Positions 1 to 5,804 of a stretch of DNA of 30,578 bases are shown here, piece after piece. The DNA comes from Candidatus Omnitrophota bacterium. GTDB taxonomy: Bacteria; Omnitrophota; Gorgyraeia; Gygaellales; Profunditerraquicolaceae. Position 1 is the stretch's first letter. Every line of letters starts with the position of its first letter. The notes under the pieces were generated by a model, which saw only the letters and a program-made list of their open reading frames with translations, was not told the origin of the DNA and searched no databases. Location: positions 3,559 through 34,136 of the forward strand of contig JAQTRM010000005.1 in assembly GCA_028711825.1 (NCBI GenBank). Reading direction: 5' to 3'. The position numbers were made by a program, and so were the translations under genes.

Positions 1-10
1 GCTGAAAGCT
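1..10. repeat. Edge of a probable heptanucleotide repeat tract
   Basis: The first ten bases, GCTGAAAGCT, match exactly the inner end (minus strand) of the heptamer tract at 4643-4675. Here the copy is on the plus strand, 15 bp ahead of the -35 box of the rpmB promoter. The rest of the tract, if there is one, lies outside the window. The call rests on one ten-base match plus the matching position relative to a promoter, so it is tentative. Confidence 0.35.
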
Positions 11-25
11 AAAACACATCTCTCC

Positions 26-53
26 TTGACAATATCGGATTTTCCGATATACT
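26..53 (+). promoter_or_regulatory. sigma70-type promoter of rpmB
   Basis: TTGACA at 26-31 and TATACT at 48-53 are separated by 16 bp, a near-consensus pair reading toward rpmB. The expected transcript start is near 60, leaving a leader of about 60 nt. A second -10-like box, TATAAT at 79-84, lies closer to the gene but has only a weak -35 (TTAAAT at 57-62), so it could be an additional or alternative start. Confidence 0.65.
32..50. promoter_or_regulatory. Perfect palindrome in the promoter spacer, operator candidate
   Basis: ATATCGGA (32-39) and TCCGATAT (43-50) form a perfect 8-bp inverted repeat around a TTT centre. It fills the spacer between -35 and -10 and runs into the -10 box, where a dimeric repressor would block RNA polymerase. 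The regulator cannot be named from the site alone. It could also fold as a small hairpin, but it lies upstream of the predicted transcript start. Confidence 0.5.
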
Positions 54-123
54 TATTTAAATTAAGTATTTTACCACTTATAATCGATGCTTTAAAAAAC
101 GGCCCATTAAAAGGAGTTTGAAA

Positions 124-375
124 ATGATTAAGAAATGCGCAATCTGCGAAAAAAGCTCACTTCAAGGCAAGGTGTTATCCAGAAAAGGCCAGTATAAGTC
201 CAAAGGCGGAACAGGTTCCAAGATCGCCCGCTGGTCAAAGAGAAAATTTCTCGCCAACCTTCAAAAAGTTAATATCATGGTTGACGGCACGACAAAAAAA
301 GTCTTTATCTGCGCCAAATGCATCAAAAAAGGCTCTTTCAAGAAGGTCGCCCCCAAGATCAAAGCCTCTATTTAA
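124..375 (+). CDS. rpmB: 50S ribosomal protein L28, zinc-binding type
   Basis: Structural protein of the large ribosomal subunit, 83 residues. The family signature is seen in the central FLANLQKV segment followed by a basic C-terminal strand. Two CxxC pairs, C5/C8 and C63/C66, make this the zinc-ribbon (C+) form. I start at ATG 124 rather than the TTG at 118, because AAGGAG at 111-116 lies 7 nt before 124 and overlaps too closely with 118. This is the only plus-strand gene in the window. It ends 8 bp inside the 3' end of recJ on the other strand, with no room for a separate terminator between them. Its own promoter lies at 26-53. Confidence 0.95.
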   Translation: MIKKCAICEKSSLQGKVLSRKGQYKSKGGTGSKIARWSKRKFLANLQKVNIMVDGTTKKVFICAKCIKKGSFKKVAPKIKASI

Positions 376-2056
376 GAAAAATATCCTTAACTTCCAGGAT
401 AATCGATTCTTCGCCGCGCCAGCTGTCAATCTTCGGAGTATAAATAAGATCGAAAGATTCCGCTTTTATCAGGCTTTCTTTCAACTGGCTCATTCCGAAA
501 GCGATCGCCTCGAAAGTGAACGCTCCGTCGGTTACCCAGAACTTCAGGGTACCGCGGTTAAGCAATCGCAGCTGGCTTTTCAGTTTCAGGTTACGGCTGT
601 AAAATAGCGGTTCGGGGTTGGCCATCCCGAAAGGTTCAAGCCCCTCAAGCTCCCTGCATAAAGAAGCGTTCAAATCCCCCAAAGGAACCTCCAGGTCGAT
701 ATCCCTGATAGGAAAAAGGTCTTCCAACTTCAGCCGGTCGCTGGCGAGCTTATTAATACTCTTCCTGAATTCATCGATATTATCCCTGGTAATCGTGATC
801 CCGGCTGCGTGGGCGTGTCCGCCGAAACTATTCAGGAGATCTTTGGAAGCCATCAAGGCGTCGAAAAGATGAAAATTCCTGATGGAGCGCGCCGAACCTT
901 TGCACAAATTATCCGTAAGCGAGATCACTACCGCCGGCCGGTAGAACCTGTCCACCAGTTTGGAAGCCACGATCCCCAAAACACCCTGGTGCCAGTCTTC
1001 CTTGGCGATCACGATAACCTTGTCTTTCTTGAAGTTTACCTGCCGGTTAATCAAATCTTCCGCCTCTTCCAGTATTTTGCTTTCCACCTTCTGGCGCTGG
1101 CGGTTGAACGTTTCCAGTTCCTCCGCCAATTTTGCTGCCTCTGCCGCGTCCTGAGAACTTAAAAGCTTTAAAGAAAGTTCGGCATGATCCAGCCGTCCGG
1201 GGGCATTCAGGCGGGGTGCGATAATAAAACTTACATAAGTAGCGTTGAATTTCTTATTCCCGATCCCCGCTTTATCGATCAAAACGCGTAAACCTGCCCT
1301 GGCGGTCTGCGGAAGGCATGCCAGCCCTTCTTTAACCATAATCCTGTTCTCGCCGGTCAAAGGCACGCTGTCGGCAATCGTACCGAGGGTAACCAGGTCC
1401 AGGTCTTCCTTTAAAAGCGAACCTGCCAGGGCCTGGGCGAATCGATACGATACTCCCACCCCGGCTAAATCACGGTAAGGATAACCGGAATGTTTGGTCT
1501 TGGGATTAATAATACAGGAAGCTGCCGGCAGAGAATTATCCTGCGGCTCATGGTGGTCCGTGACGACCACGTCGATATTCTCCCTGCGCAGCGCCGCGAT
1601 CTCCCGGTGATTGGCGATGCCGCAATCGGCGGTAATTACAAGTTTTACCCTGTTTTCTACCGCCATCCGCACCGTCTCCGGATTTAATCCATAACCTTCT
1701 TTGACGCGGTGCGGAATACGGTAAGCCACATCCGCTCCTATCCCGGCAAGGGTATTCTTAAGCAAAACGGTGCTGGTTATCCCATCGACATCATAATCGC
1801 CGAAAACCATGATCTTTTCGCCGCGGTCCACGGACTTTCTGACCAGCCCCACCGCCTTGGGCATATCCGAAAACAATTGCGGCCCGGAAAGATCGCCTAA
1901 GGACGCTTTAAGAAAACTGCGAGCGGCATCGGGAGCGGTTATCCTGCGGTTAATCAAAATCTGGGCCAGGATCCTGGAAATACCCAATTCCCTGACAAGT
2001 TGATTCTGCAGGGAAATGTTGGGAACGGCAAGTTTTAAAATTGAATTGGACGGCAT
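368..2056 (-). CDS. recJ: Single-stranded-DNA-specific exonuclease RecJ
   Basis: 5'-to-3' exonuclease on single-stranded DNA, acting in recombinational repair and mismatch repair in the cytoplasm. The protein has 562 residues, normal for the family. DHH-type phosphoesterase motifs appear in order: DYDVDG (87-92), TADCG (142-146) and TDHHEP (166-171). The DHHA1 motif GGHAHAAG follows near residue 415, and an OB-type C-terminal region ends the protein. The start is the ATG at 2056. No good Shine-Dalgarno is visible, and the 194-bp leader is rich in inverted repeats. It is the last gene of the DUF5679-rsfS-argS-recJ series and converges with rpmB, overlapping it by 8 bp. Confidence 0.95.
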   Translation of the reverse strand: MPSNSILKLAVPNISLQNQLVRELGISRILAQILINRRITAPDAARSFLKASLGDLSGPQLFSDMPKAVGLVRKSVDRGEKIMVFGDYDVDGITSTVLLKNTLAGIGADVAYRIPHRVKEGYGLNPETVRMAVENRVKLVITADCGIANHREIAALRRENIDVVVTDHHEPQDNSLPAASCIINPKTKHSGYPYRDLAGVGVSYRFAQALAGSLLKEDLDLVTLGTIADSVPLTGENRIMVKEGLACLPQTARAGLRVLIDKAGIGNKKFNATYVSFIIAPRLNAPGRLDHAELSLKLLSSQDAAEAAKLAEELETFNRQRQKVESKILEEAEDLINRQVNFKKDKVIVIAKEDWHQGVLGIVASKLVDRFYRPAVVISLTDNLCKGSARSIRNFHLFDALMASKDLLNSFGGHAHAAGITITRDNIDEFRKSINKLASDRLKLEDLFPIRDIDLEVPLGDLNASLCRELEGLEPFGMANPEPLFYSRNLKLKSQLRLLNRGTLKFWVTDGAFTFEAIAFGMSQLKESLIKAESFDLIYTPKIDSWRGEESIILEVKDIFLK

Positions 2057-2109
2057 ATTTTAATAGTTTTGCGCCTGCCGGAAGCAGACGGTAAAAGAAG
2101 TTTCGCAAA

Positions 2110-2162
2110 ATCAATTCCCGACCGCCCCGGTCTTCAAGACCGGAGTTTATTTCTGAATTGAT
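2110..2162. repeat. Nested inverted repeat, copy 1, in the argS-recJ gap
   Basis: Outer arms ATCAATTC (2110-2117) and GAATTGAT (2155-2162) pair perfectly over 8 bp. Inside them, CCGGTCT (2127-2133) and AGACCGG (2137-2143) pair over 7 bp around a TCA loop. In the minus-strand transcript this would be a two-level stem in the recJ leader. There is no T tract after it, so it is not a clear terminator. Confidence 0.6.
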
Positions 2163-2168
2163 ACTCAA

Positions 2169-2214
2169 GCTGCTTTCATCACCGGCCTTCAAGAGCCAGG
2201 GGTTTTAAAGCAGC
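2169..2214. repeat. Nested inverted repeat, copy 2, in the argS-recJ gap
   Basis: Outer arms GCTGCTTT (2169-2176) and AAAGCAGC (2207-2214) pair perfectly over 8 bp. The interior carries GGCCTTCAAGAGCC, a degenerate relative of the inner hairpin of copy 1 (GGTCTTCAAGACC). The two structures sit 6 bp apart and share architecture and core but not outer-arm sequence, which suggests compensatory or independent arm evolution, or two copies of a small palindromic element. Confidence 0.5.
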
Positions 2215-2250
2215 GAACGTATAAAAAACCTGTTCCAGGCTTTTATGGAC

Positions 2251-3891
2251 TTACATCTTTTCCGGACGGCTTATCCCCAGCAGTTCCAGGCCCAAGGAAA
2301 GAACGATCTTGGCCCCTTTGATGAGGCCCAGGCGGGCGGAAGTCAAATCCGGGTCCTGGTTCAGGACCCGGTGCAGGTCGTAAAATTTATGGAAACTTTC
2401 GGACAATTCCTGCAGGTATACCGTAAGCATATAAGGATCAGTGGTTATCCGGCAGATATCGAGCGTCGTTTGGAATTCCAGAAGCTTTTTAATCAGGCCA
2501 AGCTCCTCTTTTTCTTTAAGCCTGGAGAAATCTATCTTTTCGCTGTCCCCCTCCGGGACACTGCGCAGGATACTGCAGATCCGGGCGTGGGCATATTGCA
2601 CGTAAAAAACCGGGTTTTCCGCGCTTTGTTTCTTGGCGATCTCAAGATCAAAATCCAGATGGCTGGATGTCCGCCGCATCAGAAAGAAAAAACGCGCCGC
2701 ATCCGCGCCTACTTCATCGAGGACCTCGCGCAGGGTTATATACTGTCCGCGCCGGGTAGACATCTGGACCGGCTGCCCGTTACGAAAGATCGTCGCCAAT
2801 TGCACGATTACCACTTCCAGATCTTTAGGGTCGTGCCCGAAAGCCTCCACCGCCGCTTTGATGCGCGGAATATATCCGTGATGGTCCGGGCCCCAGAGGT
2901 TGATCAGGCGGCTGAAACCGCGGATAAATTTATCATGATGATAGGCGATATCCGGAGCCAGATAAGTCTGGCTTCCGTCGCTTTTGATAATCACGCGATC
3001 CTTGTCGTCGCCAAAGGCGCTGGATTTAAACCAAACCGCCCCGTCCTGTTCATACAAGAACCCTTTTTCTTTCAGGATCCTGAAGGCTTCATCGATTTTG
3101 CCGCTTGCGGACAATTCTTTCTGAGAATACCAGCAGTCAAAATGAACCCCGAAATCATCCAGTTCCCGCTTAATGATATCAAGGATATATCCGCCCGCGA
3201 AATCCCCCAGCGCATCTTCCGGTATTTTACGTTCCGCGGCGATTTTGGCGATCTCATAAATATAATCGCCCTGGTAATAATTCTCCGGAAAATCCGGTTT
3301 CTCCCCCCGGAGCTCCTTCATCCTGAGGAGAACCGAAGCGCCCAGGATATTGATCTGATTCCCCTCGTCGTTAAGATAATATTCGCGCTGAACCTGAAAT
3401 CCCGAAAAGGATAAGATATTGGCAAGACAGTCGCCTACCGCGGCCTGGCGCGCATGCGCCACCGATAAAGAACCGGTGGGATTGGCGCTCACGAATTCAA
3501 TCAGGACCTTCATCCCCTTCCCCGCCGCGCCGCTTAACGCCTCTTTACCGCGGACAAGGATATTTTTAAGTTCGCCGTAAAAATATTCATCCTGAAGGTA
3601 AAAGTTTATGAATCCGGCGCCTTCAACCTTCACCTGACTTACCAGGCGCGCCATTTCCGGGAAAGCGGCGATCTTTTCGCGGATAAGAAATACAAGATCC
3701 CCGGCGACATCGCGGGGAGGGCGTTTGAGGGGTTTGCTTAATTTCAGGGCGATATTGGTGCTCAAATCACCGAAACGCCGGTCTTTGGGAAAATCTAAAA
3801 ATACCTCCCCGCCGAACCCTTCGGGAAACTCCGCACCCGCCAGACAGCTTCTGACTAAATCAAGCAAATCTTCCTGAATATCTTTGGACAT
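2251..3891 (-). CDS. argS: Arginyl-tRNA synthetase
   Basis: Charges tRNA-Arg with arginine (class I synthetase, cytoplasmic). It has 546 residues. The N-terminal Add-1 type domain is followed by the ANPTG segment and a HIGH-region variant SVAH at 133-146, then QMSTRRG in place of KMSKS, which is usual for ArgRS. The C-terminal DALR anticodon-binding domain includes the segment VQYAHARICSI. The start is ATG 3891. The Shine-Dalgarno is weak, and the 137-nt leader from rsfS carries two GC-rich hairpins. It lies between rsfS and recJ in one direction, so co-transcription is likely. Confidence 0.96.
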   Translation of the reverse strand: MSKDIQEDLLDLVRSCLAGAEFPEGFGGEVFLDFPKDRRFGDLSTNIALKLSKPLKRPPRDVAGDLVFLIREKIAAFPEMARLVSQVKVEGAGFINFYLQDEYFYGELKNILVRGKEALSGAAGKGMKVLIEFVSANPTGSLSVAHARQAAVGDCLANILSFSGFQVQREYYLNDEGNQINILGASVLLRMKELRGEKPDFPENYYQGDYIYEIAKIAAERKIPEDALGDFAGGYILDIIKRELDDFGVHFDCWYSQKELSASGKIDEAFRILKEKGFLYEQDGAVWFKSSAFGDDKDRVIIKSDGSQTYLAPDIAYHHDKFIRGFSRLINLWGPDHHGYIPRIKAAVEAFGHDPKDLEVVIVQLATIFRNGQPVQMSTRRGQYITLREVLDEVGADAARFFFLMRRTSSHLDFDLEIAKKQSAENPVFYVQYAHARICSILRSVPEGDSEKIDFSRLKEKEELGLIKKLLEFQTTLDICRITTDPYMLTVYLQELSESFHKFYDLHRVLNQDPDLTSARLGLIKGAKIVLSLGLELLGISRPEKM

Positions 3892-4028
3892 TTTTAAATC
3901 CCGCGCAAAAATCCCTCCGGCTTTAATCCGGGGGACCGATGCTCTTTATGTTTTCTGTTTAGGAAGGAACCCCCGGGGTTGCTTTACGGGCTCCGTTTAG
4001 ATCTCGGTTGGCGCAAAAACAGGCAAGA
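3892..4028 (-). promoter_or_regulatory. Structured argS leader with two GC-rich hairpins
   Basis: On the transcript, AACCC/GGGTT (3968-3980, loop of 3) is followed by a larger hairpin at 3913-3934. That one pairs CCGG/CCGG and CCC/GGG around a 7-nt loop, with one bulged base. The second hairpin ends 21 nt before the argS start, and the GGAGGG segment beside the start region is part of its arm, so pairing could hide a weak ribosome site. I see no T-box core sequence. A regulatory role is inference. Confidence 0.3.
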
Positions 4029-4385
4029 TTAGCGCTTAGGGGCAATGATCCTCACCTTTTTGGCGTCGGACCAAAGCCCCTCTAAAGAATAAAACTCCCT
4101 CACCGGTTTATAGAAGACGTGGGCGATTACGCTTAAGTAATCCAGGGCGACCCAGCCCGATTCGTCATTCGGGGAAACTTTAGAGAGAGATTTTATTTTA
4201 AGATTTTCCAGATCTTCCCGTATCGCCTGGGCGATAGCGACCGTGTGTCTAAAAGAATTACCGCTGGCGATCACAAAATAATCGCAGAACCCCGCGACCT
4301 TGGAAACATCCAGGATAACGACCTTTTCGGCCTTCTTAGACTTGGCGGCCCAGGCAATACGTTGCGCTAGTTGTTTCGAGTTTAT
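4029..4385 (-). CDS. rsfS: Ribosomal silencing factor RsfS, AUA start
   Basis: Iojap/DUF143 family protein that binds L14 and keeps ribosomal subunits apart when nutrients are short. The family core is clear: VVILDVSKVAGFCDYFVIAS, then a DYLSVIAHVF segment near the end. The reading frame is open back to a stop at 4398-4400, and no ATG, GTG or TTG exists ahead of the conserved core. The first standard start, GTG at 4274, would remove about 37 conserved residues. An AAGGAG ribosome site (4392-4397) sits 6 nt before an ATA codon at 4383-4385. ATA falls exactly where family members begin (Met-x-Ser-Lys). This gives 118 residues, the usual length. DUF5679 lies 20 bp upstream and argS 137 bp downstream. 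Confidence 0.85.
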   Translation of the reverse strand: MNSKQLAQRIAWAAKSKKAEKVVILDVSKVAGFCDYFVIASGNSFRHTVAIAQAIREDLENLKIKSLSKVSPNDESGWVALDYLSVIAHVFYKPVREFYSLEGLWSDAKKVRIIAPKR

Positions 4386-4405
4386 CTTAAGCTCCTTCTA
4401 TGGAA

Positions 4406-4558
4406 TTACTTGGCTTTTCCTAAAATTTTATACATTCCGGTTCCACAATCGGGACATTTACCCTTGACCGCCGGGCGGCCGTTTTTCATGGTTACCTTCT
4501 GCTCATCCTTCATTGTTTTCTTGCCTTTGCATTTCACACAATATCCCGTTTCTGCCAT
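4406..4558 (-). CDS. DUF5679 small zinc-binding protein
   Basis: A 50-residue protein with two zinc-knuckle pairs, CVKC near residue 7 and CPDC near residue 34, separated by the family segment TMKNGRPAVKG. It ends in a short basic tail. This matches DUF5679, whose function is unknown. The ribosome site is excellent (AAGGAGG a few bases before ATG 4558), and a strong promoter lies about 45 bp upstream. It is the first gene of the transcript leading into rsfS, argS and recJ, so a role linked to ribosomes or nucleic acids is possible but unproven. Confidence 0.88.
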   Translation of the reverse strand: MAETGYCVKCKGKKTMKDEQKVTMKNGRPAVKGKCPDCGTGMYKILGKAK

Positions 4559-4602
4559 CTGCTCCTCCTTTTTATGCTACATGCAGGTTGCTATTGTTGT
4601 TA

Positions 4603-4631
4603 ATTCTAGCACACCGGTTTTTGGCTGTCAA
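4603..4631 (-). promoter_or_regulatory. Strong extended -10 promoter for DUF5679-rsfS-argS-recJ
   Basis: On the minus strand, TTGACA (4631-4626) and TAGAAT (4608-4603) are separated by exactly 17 bp. TGC precedes the -10, giving an extended -10 element. Transcription should begin near 4596, leaving a 5' leader of about 38 nt before the DUF5679 start. The heptamer tract ends 12-13 bp upstream of the -35 box. Confidence 0.75.
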
Positions 4632-4642
4632 TACAACTTATG

Positions 4643-4675
4643 TCAGCTTTCAGCTATCAGCTATCAGCTATCAGC
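4643..4675. repeat. Heptanucleotide tandem repeat (CAGCTAT)
   Basis: On the plus strand the tract reads CAGCTTT, then CAGCTAT three times, then a partial CAGC (4644-4675). It resembles the short tandemly repeated heptamers known from cyanobacteria and many uncultured genomes. It is non-coding and lies between the CNNM gene and the DUF5679 promoter. The ten-base sequence at the window's left edge matches one end of it. Confidence 0.8.
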
Positions 4676-4721
4676 AAGAACAAAATCCCCACAACTCGTA
4701 ATTTAAGGCAGAACCATTTCT

Positions 4722-4750
4722 GTGAACTGTCAACTGTGAACTGTGAACAG
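4722..4750. repeat. Heptanucleotide tandem repeat (GTGAACT)
   Basis: Four units of seven bases run GTGAACT, GTCAACT, GTGAACT, GTGAACA, ending 5 bp from the stop codon of the CNNM gene. The unit length is the same as in the neighbouring CAGCTAT tract but the sequence is unrelated. It does not form a stem with a T tract, so it does not look like the terminator of the long upstream gene series. Confidence 0.75.
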
Positions 4751-4755
4751 CCAAC

Positions 4756-5802
4756 TTAAGCTCGGCCTTCATAAGATGCCCCGGGAGCTTGTTTCTTTTC
4801 CCGCCGGCCCCTTTTAGGCGGAGTATTCTCTTCAATCTCCCCCACAATCTCCTCCAGAAGGTCTTCGAGAGTTACCAGGCCCAGGGCCTGCTTATTTTTA
4901 TCCGTGATAATGGCAATCTGTATCTTTTCCGCCTGGAATTTCCGGAGCATCTCGCTCACCTGCATTGAAGCGGGGACAAGGCATGCCCCATGAACAAGAT
5001 CCTGCAGCAGGAACAAGCCTTTTTCGCGCAGGACATAAAGAAGATCGCGCGCATAAATTATGCCGACGATATTGTCCTTGCTTTTTTCGTATACCGGAAG
5101 GCGGGCGTGCCCCTCTTCCACAAAGATATTCAATAAATCCTCGGAATTGGTATTGATATCTACCGCCACAATTTTATCCTTGGGCACCATCACGTCGGAA
5201 AGCTTGGTATCCCCGAACTCGAATATCCGCTGGAACATCTTGCGCTCATCTTCGCTTAAAACCCCCTCTTCCCGCCCAACCTCAATCATCGTTTTAAGCT
5301 CTTCAACCGTGACCAGAGGGGATCTCTTCATTTCCGGCCCGATTTTAAAAATCTTCAGGATAAAATTACTGATCCCGATAAAAACCGCAATAAAAGGCTT
5401 AAAGATCACCAGCACCACTTCCATTATGGGGGCGGTAATTAAAGAAACTTTTTCCGCGTGTTTTGCGGAAAATATTTTGGGGGTTACTTCGCAGAAAATA
5501 AGCAGCACCAGGGTCGTGGCGAAAGTTGAAACCAGCACCCCCCAATGATAACCGTAGATCTGGACAAATACCCCGGTTACGATCGAGGAAATGGCGATAT
5601 TCACCAGGTTGTTCCCGATCAGGATCGCCGCGATCACTTTATCGAGCCTGGCAACCAGACGCTGGACGCTTTTGGCGCGCTTAACCCCCTGCTGCAGCAT
5701 ATGGCGCAGACGGATCTTGCTTAACCCGATCATCGCGGTTTCGGAAGCGGAAAAAAAGAAAGAAACCGCCAGCAATATCAGCAATATCAGAAAAATTATC
5801 AT
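4756..5802 (-). CDS. CNNM/DUF21 membrane protein with CBS pair
   Basis: Inner-membrane protein of the CorB/CNNM (hemolysin-C-like) family, probably an ion exporter or Mg2+ homeostasis factor. An N-terminal hydrophobic helix leads into the family signature SASETA (18-23), with further membrane segments near 55-80, 88-106 and 125-150. A Bateman module of two CBS domains spans about 205-320 (MVPKDKIVAVD, then TLEDLLEEIVGEIEE). The protein stops at 348 residues after a Lys/Arg-rich tail and lacks the C-terminal CorC_HlyC domain found in longer members. It starts 2 bp after the stop of the M16 peptidase gene. Confidence 0.88.
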   Translation of the reverse strand: MIIFLILLILLAVSFFFSASETAMIGLSKIRLRHMLQQGVKRAKSVQRLVARLDKVIAAILIGNNLVNIAISSIVTGVFVQIYGYHWGVLVSTFATTLVLLIFCEVTPKIFSAKHAEKVSLITAPIMEVVLVIFKPFIAVFIGISNFILKIFKIGPEMKRSPLVTVEELKTMIEVGREEGVLSEDERKMFQRIFEFGDTKLSDVMVPKDKIVAVDINTNSEDLLNIFVEEGHARLPVYEKSKDNIVGIIYARDLLYVLREKGLFLLQDLVHGACLVPASMQVSEMLRKFQAEKIQIAIITDKNKQALGLVTLEDLLEEIVGEIEENTPPKRGRREKKQAPGASYEGRA

Positions 5803-5804
5803 TT

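Noticed and set aside
281..607. Plus-strand frame overlapping rpmB and recJ
   Set aside because: Out of frame with rpmB and antisense to recJ, with no recognisable domain.
2245..3414. Open frame of 389 codons on the plus strand
   Set aside because: It is fully antisense to argS, its product resembles no family I know, and argS has complete synthetase motifs. It is a shadow of codon bias.
3892..4028. T-box riboswitch ahead of argS
   Set aside because: Neither the conserved T-box core nor a terminator/antiterminator pair with a T run is visible.
4029..4274. rsfS starting at GTG 4274 (81 residues)
   Set aside because: It would drop the conserved VVILDVSKVAGFCDYF core, and no ribosome site lies before it, while AAGGAG lies before ATA 4383-4385.
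4371..4706. Open frame of 111 codons on the plus strand
   Set aside because: It is antisense to the DUF5679 gene and runs through the heptamer repeat; no ribosome site or family.
4643..4750. CRISPR-like repeats
   Set aside because: Units are 7 bp in direct tandem with no spacers, and no cas gene is in the window.
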